Source of the DNA: Prevotella sp. CAG:755
GTDB lineage: Bacteria; Bacteroidota; Bacteroidia; Bacteroidales; Bacteroidaceae
Assembly: GCA_000431275.1 (NCBI GenBank)
Contig: HF989175.1
Coordinates: forward strand, 1-64,000
Reading direction: 5' to 3'
Length of the DNA stretch: 64,000 bases
The position numbers and the translations under genes are program-made. The notes beneath the pieces are model-generated. The model was given only the letters and a program-made list of their open reading frames with translations. It ran no database searches and had not been told where the DNA came from. How positions within the stretch are numbered: the stretch's first letter is position 1; each line of letters starts with the position of its first letter. Positions 54,873 through 62,481 of this stretch are shown one piece after another.

Positions 54873-56111
54873 ATGATGAGCAGAAGTACTTTCAGGGTGT
54901 TGTTCTACCTCAAGCGCAATGCGCCGAAAAAGAACGGAATGATTCCCGTGATGTGCCGCATCACGGTGAATGGAAAGGTATCACAGTTCAGCAGCAAGCT
55001 GGACGTGGAGGAGAAAATGTGGAACGTGGAGTTGGGCAAGCTGACAGGCCGCAGCCTCGTGGCACAGGAGGGCAACCGTATGCTGGACAAGATACGGCTT
55101 GGCATCAACAAGGCGTATCAGGAAGTGTGCGACACCGACGGATATGTCACGGCGGAGAAGGTGCGCAACGCCTACCTTGGTCTGGGACAGAACCACAAGA
55201 CCCTGCTGGCCGTGTTCAAGCAGCACAACGAGGACTATGCGAAGCAGGTGGGCAAGATGAAGAGCGAGCGCAGCTACTGGAAATACTGCGTGGTATATAA
55301 CCACCTGTCGGAGTTCATCAAGCAACGCTACAAGATGAGCGACATCGCCCTGCGTGAGCTGACACCCGCCTTCATCACCGATTTCGAGCTGTTTCTCCGC
55401 ACGGAGAAGAACCACTGCACCAACACCGTGTGGTCGTACATGATGCCCTTCCGCAGCATCATCTTCACCGCCATCAACAACGGCTGGCTGGCGCGTGACC
55501 CTTTCTATGCCTACCACATCACGAAGGAAGAGACCAAGCGTGGCTTCCTGACCAAGGAGGAGATTACGGCACTCATCAACGGCACATTCAAGAAGAAAAG
55601 CTATGAACTCATCCGGGACCTCTTCATCTTCTGCTGCTTCACGGGACTGAGCTGGCGGGACATGTACAACTTGACGGAAGAGAACCTGCAGACCTCCTTC
55701 GACGGCCACCTGTGGATAAAGACCAACCGCCAGAAGACCGGCGTGGAGTCGAACATCCGTCTGCTTGACGTGCCCAAGCACATCATCGAGAAGTACAGCG
55801 GCATGGCGGAGAACGGACGGCTGCTACCCGTCCCCTGCTATCCCCATTGCCGATACGGTATCAAGGTTGTTGCCAAGCAATGCGGCATCAACAAGAACGT
55901 CACCTGGCACCAGAGCCGCCACTCGTATGCCACCACCATCTGCCTCTCCAACGGTGTGCCGATTGAGACCCTGTCGAAGATGATGGGCCATACCAGCATC
56001 CGCAGCACGCAGATTTATGCGAAGATTACCGCCGAGAAGGTAAGCAACGACATGGAACGCCTGTCCAAGCAGATAGAGTCCATGGAGCAGTTCATTTGTC
56101 AGACCATCTAA
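54873..56111 (+). CDS. int: Tyrosine recombinase (IntDOT-like integrase)
   Basis: Catalyses integration and excision of the element. Seen: 412 residues, almost the length of IntDOT; N-terminal arm-binding region (FYLKRNAPKKNGMIPVMCRITVNG), a core-binding helical domain, and the catalytic domain with H346-x-x-R349-H350 (WHQSRHSYATT), LGHTSI-like GHTSIRSTQ and the nucleophile Y382 (TQIYAK). The box-I Arg is replaced by S260 in TGLSWRDM, as in IntDOT, which is known to lack this Arg. By eye its GAG/AAG/CTG-rich codons differ from the GAA/AAA-rich chromosomal genes before it. Confidence 0.93.
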   Translation: MMSRSTFRVLFYLKRNAPKKNGMIPVMCRITVNGKVSQFSSKLDVEEKMWNVELGKLTGRSLVAQEGNRMLDKIRLGINKAYQEVCDTDGYVTAEKVRNAYLGLGQNHKTLLAVFKQHNEDYAKQVGKMKSERSYWKYCVVYNHLSEFIKQRYKMSDIALRELTPAFITDFELFLRTEKNHCTNTVWSYMMPFRSIIFTAINNGWLARDPFYAYHITKEETKRGFLTKEEITALINGTFKKKSYELIRDLFIFCCFTGLSWRDMYNLTEENLQTSFDGHLWIKTNRQKTGVESNIRLLDVPKHIIEKYSGMAENGRLLPVPCYPHCRYGIKVVAKQCGINKNVTWHQSRHSYATTICLSNGVPIETLSKMMGHTSIRSTQIYAKITAEKVSNDMERLSKQIESMEQFICQTI

Positions 56112-56122
56112 CACGGAACGCC

Positions 56123-56497
56123 ATGAGAAGAACTATCAGAATAGACGAGCACGGCCACGTGCGCATGGAGGGCAACCCGCAGGAAGAAGTATGGATGACC
56201 CTCGCCGAGATAGCCGACCTGTTCAACCTCCCTGCCGCCACCGTAGGCAGGGAGATAAAGGCCATCCGCAAGACGGGTGTGTTGGTGGACTATGAGGCGT
56301 GCAAGTATATCCGCAAGGCGGACGGCTGTTCCGTGGACATCTACCACTGGGACATCATCGTCGCCTTGGCCTATCGGATAAACACTTTCTATGCCCACGC
56401 CTTCCGCAAGTGGCTGAAAGAAACGGCGACGAAAGAAAAGGATAAAGAAACACACCAAGCCATCATCATTCCCCTGTGGACTTTCGGGAATAACTGA
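56123..56497 (+). CDS. Short RhuM-like helix-turn-helix protein
   Basis: Seen: 124 residues from the ATG at 56123; EEVWMTLAEIADLFNLPAATVGREIKAIRKTGVL (DNA-binding type helix-turn-helix) and DIYHWDIIVALAYRINTFYAHAFRKWLKE, which resembles the N-terminal domain of RhuM-family proteins (about 330 residues in Salmonella). The rest of RhuM is missing, so this is either a free-standing domain or a remnant. It lies 11 bases after the integrase and ends at a bidirectional terminator. Function unknown. Confidence 0.65.
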   Translation: MRRTIRIDEHGHVRMEGNPQEEVWMTLAEIADLFNLPAATVGREIKAIRKTGVLVDYEACKYIRKADGCSVDIYHWDIIVALAYRINTFYAHAFRKWLKETATKEKDKETHQAIIIPLWTFGNN

Positions 56498-56521
56498 AAG
56501 GACAGACAGAAACAACAAACG

Positions 56522-56574
56522 AAAAAGACGGACGGACAATCCCACTCATCAGGGTTGCCCGTCCGTCTTTTTTG
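56522..56574. terminator. Bidirectional intrinsic terminator
   Basis: AAAGACGGACGG pairs with CCGTCCGTCTTT, extended imperfectly inward, with A residues before and T residues after, so it can stop transcripts from both converging sides. Confidence 0.85.
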
Positions 56575-56587
56575 TTCCAATACATGC

Positions 56588-56884
56588 TTATACATCCGCC
56601 TTGCGGTAGTTCGTCTCCAACAGCCGTTGTATGTCATACTCCCTGTAGAGAGCCTTGCCGCCAAGCAGGATGAACGGCAGCACACGGTTGTTGCGCAGGT
56701 TCTGCAAGGTGCGGCGACTCACCTTCAAAACTTCCGCCACCTCCTTATCCGTCAGGTAACGGTCACCGTTCAGCGGAGGAGTATATTCCTGCAGGAAGCG
56801 GTTTATCTTGCGATGGCTGTTTTTCAGCGAGAGGAGCATGTCCGCCACCTGCCCCTGCTCCAGCGTGAGAATCTCCTGCTTCAT
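56588..56884 (-). CDS. Small excisionase-like helix-turn-helix protein
   Basis: Seen: 98 residues from the ATG at 56884; an N-terminal helix (QEILTLEQGQVADMLLSLKNSHRKINRFL) and a MerR/excisionase-type winged helix LTDKEVAEVLKVSRRTLQNLRNNRVLPFILLGGKALYREYDIQRLL. Small proteins of this kind act as recombination directionality factors or regulators in Bacteroides conjugative elements. Its start overlaps the stop of the upstream homologue by four bases (ATGA). Frames extending further upstream lie within that homologue. Confidence 0.8.
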   Translation of the reverse strand: MKQEILTLEQGQVADMLLSLKNSHRKINRFLQEYTPPLNGDRYLTDKEVAEVLKVSRRTLQNLRNNRVLPFILLGGKALYREYDIQRLLETNYRKADV

Positions 56885-57165
56885 AGGCTGCCCTCCTTGT
56901 AGCCTGTGACGAGGCTTGCCACGTCCTCCCTGCGGTAATAAAACTTCTTGCCTATCTGCGAGCAGGCAATCAATCCTTTGTCCCGCATCGTCTGCAAGGT
57001 TCTCGGACTGAGGCGTAGCAGCCGGCATACCTCCTCGTTGTCCATCCACTTCGCCATGCGCCTGTCCTTCTCACGACCGCACAGGCGGTTCACTTTTTCC
57101 GTCAGCGACGAGACATTCACCATCAGTGCCTCGAACGCCTTTCTTTCAATAATTACTACTTCCAT
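56881..57165 (-). CDS. Small excisionase-like helix-turn-helix protein
   Basis: Seen: 94 residues from MEVVIIERKAFEALMVNVSSLTEKVNRL; a leading helix then the DNA-binding part WMDNEEVCRLLRLSPRTLQTMRDKGLIACSQIGKKFYYRREDVASLV. The protein has the same plan as the three other small proteins around it, and its first residues (VVIIERKAFEAL) parallel those of the plus-strand protein at 57379 (VIMIESAAFQEL), so divergent duplication is likely. Own promoter at 57195-57202 (minus). Confidence 0.8.
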   Translation of the reverse strand: MEVVIIERKAFEALMVNVSSLTEKVNRLCGREKDRRMAKWMDNEEVCRLLRLSPRTLQTMRDKGLIACSQIGKKFYYRREDVASLVTGYKEGSL

Positions 57166-57194
57166 GATTCTGAGTATTGCTGTGATTGTCAGTG

Positions 57195-57202
57195 CAAAGT
57201 TA
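57195..57202 (-). promoter_or_regulatory. Probable -7 box for the minus-strand regulator pair
   Basis: Reads TAACTTTG on the minus strand, 30 bases before the ATG at 57165; no clear -33 box. Confidence 0.55.
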
Positions 57203-57296
57203 CGCTGCGGTCTCCTAAAACCGCTCATTTTCAGCGCAGGTGGCAGCATCTGGAACCGAAAGATGTGCCATCCAAAGCCAGTTGCAAGAAAATCTT

Positions 57297-57318
57297 CTAT
57301 GAGTCATCTATGAGTCAT
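57297..57318. repeat. Tandem 11-base repeat CTATGAGTCAT x2, possible operator
   Basis: Two exact copies, one helical turn apart, just upstream of the plus-strand promoter and between two divergent regulator operons. TGAGTCA is nearly its own reverse complement. Confidence 0.5.
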
Positions 57319-57341
57319 AAGTTTGCACTTTCCATACCCTG

Positions 57342-57349
57342 TAATTTTG
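57342..57349 (+). promoter_or_regulatory. Probable -7 box of the excision-module operon
   Basis: TAATTTTG with TTTG at 57322-57325, a 16-base spacer, shorter than the usual 19-21. Confidence 0.5.
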
Positions 57350-57378
57350 CAGCAGAAACAAGAAAAACAGTATTGATT

Positions 57379-57720
57379 ATGAACGTAATAATGATAGAAA
57401 GTGCCGCCTTTCAGGAACTGGTCGGACACATCGAGAAGATAGCGGAGCACATCCGCAAGTATGAGGACAGACAGCCCGTGCAGCCACAGGAACGGTGGTT
57501 GACCAGCAAGGAGGTGACCGCCATGCTCGGCATCAGCCTGCGCACCCTGCAACGCTATCGTGACGAGGGGCGCATCCCCTTCTCGCTGATGGGGCGCACC
57601 TGCCGCTACCGTCTCACGGACGTGGAGCGCATGATGAAGGAATGCTCCATGAGTGGCAATGCAGAGCGCATCGGCGAACTGCACAGACAGTATATGGTAA
57701 GGACAGGCAAGAAAACATAA
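57379..57720 (+). CDS. Xis-like helix-turn-helix protein (first of excision operon)
   Basis: Seen: 113 residues from the ATG at 57379 (MNVIMIESAAFQELVGHIEKIAEHIRKYEDRQ), a short helix/coil, then RWLTSKEVTAMLGISLRTLQRYRDEGRIPFSLMGRTCRYRLTDVERMM, a MerR-type DNA-binding domain. In CTnDOT two small proteins of this kind, Xis2c and Xis2d, precede orf3 and the topoisomerase gene exc and promote excision; position and size here match. Assignment as a directionality factor is by synteny, not proven. Upstream frame to 57265 precedes the promoter. Confidence 0.8.
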   Translation: MNVIMIESAAFQELVGHIEKIAEHIRKYEDRQPVQPQERWLTSKEVTAMLGISLRTLQRYRDEGRIPFSLMGRTCRYRLTDVERMMKECSMSGNAERIGELHRQYMVRTGKKT

Positions 57721-57732
57721 ACGGAAAAGAAG

Positions 57733-58089
57733 ATGGATACCTACAAGATAGAGCGGCTGTTCCACCTCCTCATGGAGCGGCTCGACAGACACGAGAAGAT
57801 ACTCGACGACCTGCTATACCGCAGCCAGCGACAGTCGGCAGGTCTGGAGGAAGGTACGGAGTGCAAGCTGTACAACGGCGAACGCCTCTACGACAATCAG
57901 GATCTCTGCCTGATGCTACAGGTGAGCAAGCGGTCACTGCAACGCTACCGTACACTGGGCATCCTGCCCTATCTCATGCTCCGGCAGAAGACCTACTACA
58001 AGGAGTCGGACGTGGAGAAATTCCTCGCGGAGCATATCGACTGTTTCCAGAAAGAGAAGATGGCGGACTACAAGGCCCGCATCCGATAA
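57733..58089 (+). CDS. Xis-like helix-turn-helix protein (second of excision operon)
   Basis: Seen: 118 residues; MDTYKIERLFHLLMERLDRHEKILDDLLYRSQ (helix) then RLYDNQDLCLMLQVSKRSLQRYRTLGILPYLMLRQKTYYKESDVEKFLAEHI. Same architecture as the preceding protein, 12 bases downstream of it, and 33 bases before the DUF4099/DUF3945 gene. By synteny with CTnDOT a likely recombination directionality factor or transcription activator. Confidence 0.8.
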   Translation: MDTYKIERLFHLLMERLDRHEKILDDLLYRSQRQSAGLEEGTECKLYNGERLYDNQDLCLMLQVSKRSLQRYRTLGILPYLMLRQKTYYKESDVEKFLAEHIDCFQKEKMADYKARIR

Positions 58090-58122
58090 CAATCAATGTT
58101 TCACAATTAAAAGTCAATCAAG

Positions 58123-59706
58123 ATGGCAAAGAAAAAAGACGAGAAAGACGTGCTGATAGTCCGTGACGAGAAGACGGGCGAAATCAGCGTGGTGGCCGGA
58201 TTACAGGCGGACGGCATCCCCAGACGCACACCGCCAAAGATGGAGAACGCACAGGATTTTCTGCAGTTCGACAAGAACGGCGACGTGCTCGACAATTTTT
58301 TCCGCAACTTCTTCCGGCAGTGCAAGGAACCCAGCCGCTTCGGCTTCTACCGCATCGCGGCAGACCAGGCGGAGAACCTGCTCGGCGTGATGAAGGAACT
58401 GCTGAAAGACCCAGTGGCCAATGCCGAACTGCTCGCGCCCCACAAGGTGGACACCTCTGCCTACGAAAAACAGGTGGCGCAGGAGCAGAAGGCGCAGGAA
58501 GATAAGAAGCAGGAACAGAGTCAGACAAACAATGTAGAACCCCAAAAACAAGAGAACATGGAACAAAAACAGGAAAACGTGCAGCAGAACGCACCAGAGA
58601 ACAAACAAGAGAACAAGCAAAGGCAAGGTTACCAGCCCATTGACGAAAGCCGCATCGACTGGCAGGCTTTGGAAAAGAACTGGGGCGTGAAGCGTGAGGA
58701 GCTGGAGCAGTCCGGCGACCTGCAGAAGATGCTCAACTACGGCAAGTCCGACCTCGTGCGTGTCACGCCCAACTTCGGAGGAGAGTCGTTCAGCCTCGAT
58801 GCCCGCCTCTCCTTCCGCAAGGACGACGACGGCAACGTGCGTCTCGTTCCCCACTTCATCCGCAAGGAGCAGAAGCTCGACGAGTACAAGGGTCACAAGT
58901 TCACCCCGGAGGAGAAGAAAGCCCTGAAGGAGACAGGCAACCTCGGCAGAATCGTGGACTTGGTGGACAAGGCCACAGGTGAGATAACCCCCTCCTTCAT
59001 CAGCATCGACCGCAAGACCAATGAGATTACCGATATGCCCGCCGCTCGCATCCGCATCCCCGAACGCATCGGCAAGACGGAGATCACCCCACAGGAGCGA
59101 GAGATGCTCCGTGCCGGACTGCCCGTCAAGGACAAGCTCATCGAGCGTAACGACGGCCGCAAGTTCGTCACCACCCTGCAGGTGAACGTGGAGCAGCGAG
59201 GCGTGGAGTTCGTGCCCGGCACAGGCAAGTCGCCCCGTACCGTGGAGGAGCAGAGCAACAAGGAATCCCAAAAGGTGGAACAGTCAGCACCGCAACAGGA
59301 ACCCGGCAAGCAACGTCGCAATACATGGACCAACGAGGATGGCAGCATCCGCCCCATCACCAAGTGGAAGGGCGTGCCCTTCACCGAGGAGCAGAAAGCC
59401 GACTACGTGGCGGGCAAGACCGTCAAGCTGGAGAACGTGCCCGATGACAAGGGTGTACCCTCCACCATGTACCTCCGCTTCAATCCCGAGAAAGGCCGTC
59501 CCTATCGCTACGACACCAATCCTGATAATGCCCAGAAGGTGGCTCCGGCAAACGAGAGCCGCACGCAGGTGGCCGTCAACAGTCAGGGCAAGACCAACGA
59601 GGCGACCAAGAATGTCAACGAGCCGCTGCAGAAGGGACAGACCGCCCCGAAGGATGATGTCCAGCAGAAGCAGGAAAAACGCAAGAGCAAAGGCATGAAG
59701 GTATGA
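58123..59706 (+). CDS. DUF4099/DUF3945 protein of Bacteroidota mobile elements
   Basis: Seen: 527 residues; N-terminal DUF4099-like region (EISVVAGLQADGIPRRTPPKMENAQDFLQFDKNGDVLDNFFRNFFRQ in parts), a Gln/Glu/Lys-rich linker around 135-180, then two DUF3945-type repeats (GHKFTPEEKKALKETGNLGRIVDLVDKATGE; ITPQEREMLRAGLPVKDKLIERNDGRKF; GVPFTEEQKADYVAGKTVKLENVPDDKG) and a Lys-rich tail. No catalytic motif. The family is nearly restricted to conjugative elements of Bacteroidota and usually precedes a topoisomerase gene, corresponding in position to orf3 of CTnDOT. Role unknown, perhaps DNA handling. Confidence 0.85.
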   Translation: MAKKKDEKDVLIVRDEKTGEISVVAGLQADGIPRRTPPKMENAQDFLQFDKNGDVLDNFFRNFFRQCKEPSRFGFYRIAADQAENLLGVMKELLKDPVANAELLAPHKVDTSAYEKQVAQEQKAQEDKKQEQSQTNNVEPQKQENMEQKQENVQQNAPENKQENKQRQGYQPIDESRIDWQALEKNWGVKREELEQSGDLQKMLNYGKSDLVRVTPNFGGESFSLDARLSFRKDDDGNVRLVPHFIRKEQKLDEYKGHKFTPEEKKALKETGNLGRIVDLVDKATGEITPSFISIDRKTNEITDMPAARIRIPERIGKTEITPQEREMLRAGLPVKDKLIERNDGRKFVTTLQVNVEQRGVEFVPGTGKSPRTVEEQSNKESQKVEQSAPQQEPGKQRRNTWTNEDGSIRPITKWKGVPFTEEQKADYVAGKTVKLENVPDDKGVPSTMYLRFNPEKGRPYRYDTNPDNAQKVAPANESRTQVAVNSQGKTNEATKNVNEPLQKGQTAPKDDVQQKQEKRKSKGMKV

Positions 59707-59711
59707 GCTGG

Positions 59712-59730
59712 AGTGCCACCACTAAATCCA
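59712..59730. repeat. Left arm of a 19-base perfect inverted repeat flanking topB
   Basis: AGTGCCACCACTAAATCCA is the exact reverse complement of 61941-61959. It lies six bases after the DUF3945 stop. Confidence 0.9.
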
Positions 59731-59778
59731 TCATTATCCCGAATACTCATCATGACAACATCAAAAAAGTAAATCAGT

Positions 59779-61866
59779 ATGAAGACCATTATCGCAGAGA
59801 AGCCCTCCGTGGCACGTGAGATAGCCCGCATCGTGGGCGCGACCAAGAGAGAAGAAGGTTATTTTTCCGGCAACGACTATGCCGTCACATGGGCCTACGG
59901 GCATCTGGTGCAACTCACCATGCCCGAAGGCTACGGCATCCACGGCTTCGCCCGTGAGCACCTGCCCATACTGCCCGACACCTTTACACTGCAACCCCGT
60001 CATACCAAGACGGAGAAAGGCTACAAGCCCGAACCCAGTGTCGTCACGCAGATACGCATCGTGGGCAAGCTATTCAGCGAGAGCGAACAGATTGTAGTGG
60101 CCACCGATGCAGGGCGCGAGGGCGAGCTCATCTTCCGCTATCTCTACAGCTACCTGGACTGCCGCACGCCCTTCGTACGCCTCTGGATCAGCTCACTCAC
60201 CGACAAGGCCATTCGTGAGGGGCTGCGCCACCTCGAAGAGGGCAACCGCTACGACCGCCTTTATCATGCCGCCAAGGCACGCAGCGAGGCCGACTGGTTA
60301 GTGGGCATCAACGCCACGCAGGCTATGACCATCGCCGCAGGCAGGGGCACCTACTCCCTCGGACGTGTGCAGACACCCACGCTGGCCATGGTGTGCGCCC
60401 GCTACTGGGAGCACAAACGCTTCACGCCCGAAGCCTTCTGGCAGGTGCATCTATCTGTGGAAGGCACAGGGGAACAGCCAGTGAAGTTCTCTTCCGTGGA
60501 GAAATGGAAGGAGAAGTCCCCTGCGGAGCATATATATAATAAGGTAAAGGCGCAGTCCTCCCTGCTTGTCACCAAGGTGGAGTGCAAGGAGAAGGTGGAG
60601 GACACGCCGCTGCTCTACGACCTCACCACCCTGCAGAAGGAAGCCAACGCCAAGCACGGCCTCACGGCGGAGAAAACCTTGGAGATAGCGCAGAAGCTCT
60701 ACGAAAAGAAGCTCATCACCTATCCGCGCACCGGCAGCCGCTATATCCCCGAAGATGTCTTTGCCGAAATCCCCAAGCTGCTCGCCTTCCTGGGCGGCTA
60801 TCCCGAATGGATCGGCAAGGTGCCTCACAGGGACAGGCTTACCCGCCGCAGCGTGGACGGTAGCAAGGTGACCGACCACCACGCCCTGCTTGTCACGGGC
60901 GAGAAGCCCCTCTTCCTCTCCAAGGAGGACAACACCGTCTATCAGATGATAGCCGGGCGCATGGTGGAAGCCTTCTCCGACAAGTGCGTCAAGGAACTCA
61001 CCACCGTCACCGCCCTCAGTAGCGAGGCGGAGTTTGCCGCCAAGGGCTGCGTCATCCGTCAGGCGGGATGGCGTGCCGTGCTGGGCGAAGAGAGTGAGGA
61101 GCAGGTATTGCCGCATTGGAAGAGCGGCGACACCCTCGCCGTATGCGGCGTAAGCCTCACCGAGGGTAAGACCAAGCCAAAGCCCCTGCATACCGAAGCC
61201 ACCTTGCTCTCAGCGATGGAGACGGCAGGTAAGGACGTGGAAGACGAGGAAGTGCGTCAGGCCATGAAGGAATGTGGCATCGGTACGCCTGCCACCCGTG
61301 CCGCCATCATCGAGACCCTCTTTGCCCGCGGCTACGTGCAGCGTTGCAAGAAATCGCTCGTACCCACCGAGAAGGGGCTGGCCCTCTACTCCGTGGTGAA
61401 AGGAATGCGCATCGCCGATGCCGCCCTCACAGGAGAGTGGGAACGTGAACTGGCACGCATCGAGCGTGGGGAGAAGGAAGCTTTCGCCTTCCATGAGGAG
61501 ATAGAGCGATACACCACGGAAATCACCGCCGAACTGCTCTCCTGCGACAAGATCTTCGGGCACAAGCCCTCTGGCTGCATCTGTCCCAAGTGCGGCAAAG
61601 GGCAGATGCAGTTCTACGGCAAGGTGGTGCGTTGCGACAATCCCGAATGCGGTCTGCCCGTGTTCCGTCAGAAAGCCAACCGTGACTTGAAGGACGAGGA
61701 AGTCAAAGAACTGCTCACCACCGGGAAGACCTCCCTGCTGAAAGGCTTCAAGAGCAAGCAAGGCAAGAGTTTCGATGCCATTATCGCCTTTGATGCCGAC
61801 TTCAACACGGTATTTGTCTTCCCCGAAGTGAAAAACAAGGGAAAACATTCCCCGAAGAGGAAATAA
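59779..61866 (+). CDS. topB: Type IA DNA topoisomerase (TopB-like, exc-type)
   Basis: Relaxes or decatenates DNA by cutting one strand. Seen: 695 residues; Toprim domain (MKTIIAEKPSVAREIARIVGA; VATDAGREGELIFRYLYSYL with the DxD-like acidic site), the active-site tyrosine Y315 in ITYPRTGSRYIPEDV, a helical gate with GIGTPATRAAIIETLFARGYV, and a C-terminal four-Cys zinc ribbon (CPKCGKGQMQFYGKVVRCDNPECG). In CTnDOT the equivalent gene, exc, ends the excision operon. It is bounded by a 19-base inverted repeat and followed by an intrinsic terminator. Confidence 0.93.
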   Translation: MKTIIAEKPSVAREIARIVGATKREEGYFSGNDYAVTWAYGHLVQLTMPEGYGIHGFAREHLPILPDTFTLQPRHTKTEKGYKPEPSVVTQIRIVGKLFSESEQIVVATDAGREGELIFRYLYSYLDCRTPFVRLWISSLTDKAIREGLRHLEEGNRYDRLYHAAKARSEADWLVGINATQAMTIAAGRGTYSLGRVQTPTLAMVCARYWEHKRFTPEAFWQVHLSVEGTGEQPVKFSSVEKWKEKSPAEHIYNKVKAQSSLLVTKVECKEKVEDTPLLYDLTTLQKEANAKHGLTAEKTLEIAQKLYEKKLITYPRTGSRYIPEDVFAEIPKLLAFLGGYPEWIGKVPHRDRLTRRSVDGSKVTDHHALLVTGEKPLFLSKEDNTVYQMIAGRMVEAFSDKCVKELTTVTALSSEAEFAAKGCVIRQAGWRAVLGEESEEQVLPHWKSGDTLAVCGVSLTEGKTKPKPLHTEATLLSAMETAGKDVEDEEVRQAMKECGIGTPATRAAIIETLFARGYVQRCKKSLVPTEKGLALYSVVKGMRIADAALTGEWERELARIERGEKEAFAFHEEIERYTTEITAELLSCDKIFGHKPSGCICPKCGKGQMQFYGKVVRCDNPECGLPVFRQKANRDLKDEEVKELLTTGKTSLLKGFKSKQGKSFDAIIAFDADFNTVFVFPEVKNKGKHSPKRK

Positions 61867-61940
61867 ATGAGTACCTTCGCCACTGAATCAAAGTTGAATC
61901 GTTTTCGTTCTTGTTCTTCTAAGACCGGACTGATTTACTT

Positions 61941-61959
61941 TGGATTTAGTGGTGGCACT
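61941..61959. repeat. Right arm of the 19-base inverted repeat flanking topB
   Basis: TGGATTTAGTGGTGGCACT, exact reverse complement of 59712-59730; its last five bases also form the left stem base of the following terminator. Confidence 0.9.
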
Positions 61960-61987
61960 TCGGGAGGGATACCCGGAGTGCTTTTTT
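61955..61987 (+). terminator. Intrinsic terminator between topB and the DUF1896 gene
   Basis: GCACT and CGGG pair with CCCG and AGTGC around AGGGATA, followed by six T residues. It would separate the excision operon from the downstream genes, or act as an attenuator. Confidence 0.7.
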
Positions 61988-62034
61988 CTTCTATCCCGAC
62001 ATTTAGTCTTCACCACTATAATCCAAGAATAGAC

Positions 62035-62481
62035 ATGAACAAGAACGAAAAAAAGCGGAAAGAGCTGTCGTACTACCACCTCTATCTGCAAAAGCACCTT
62101 CAAGAGAACCGTTTTGAGCAGGCCGATGATGCCTCCTTCATCGAGACCCGTGCCGACCTGGCCGCAACCGCCTACGAGCAGGCACGCCGTGAGGGCTATC
62201 CCATCGAGGGAGCGCAGGAACTGGCGATGCAGACCCTGCTGAAAGGGCTGCACCACTCCAAATACGCCATCCTGCGTGAGGTCATCACGAACGAGTTTGC
62301 CTATGAAATCCCCGAAACGCAGCAAGAAGCCCTTTCCAAGAAGTTGCTGCCTTTAGTGGACAGCGTGTTCTCCATCTACGACCTGTCCGACGACCATTTC
62401 GCCCAGTCGTTGGACTATGACCTGCTGTACAGCGAACTGACGGGAGCTGTCGTACTCTATCTGGCCGAGTATGGCGTTTAA
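62035..62481 (+). CDS. DUF1896 protein
   Basis: Seen: 148 residues from the ATG at 62035 (MNKNEKKRKELSYYHLYLQKHLQENRFEQADDASFIETRADLA in parts), all-helical, with EQARREGYPIEGAQELAMQTLLKGLHHSKYAILREVITNEF. This is the DUF1896 family, found almost only in Bacteroidota conjugative elements between the topoisomerase and the N6-methylase gene, as here. No known activity. The frame is open upstream to 61867 but crosses the inverted repeat and terminator. The next gene overlaps its end by 11 bases. Confidence 0.85.
   Translation: MNKNEKKRKELSYYHLYLQKHLQENRFEQADDASFIETRADLAATAYEQARREGYPIEGAQELAMQTLLKGLHHSKYAILREVITNEFAYEIPETQQEALSKKLLPLVDSVFSIYDLSDDHFAQSLDYDLLYSELTGAVVLYLAEYGV

Noticed and set aside
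57341-57350. GTAATTTTGC as a second attachment core
   Set aside because: The GTAnnTTTGC pattern also fits ordinary promoters (for example before rplM and at 8507); here it is a promoter box inside the element.
58201-59271. 356-codon minus-strand open frame opposite the DUF3945 gene
   Set aside because: Leu/Val-rich artefact of the mirror frame; the plus-strand protein has recognised domains and operon context.
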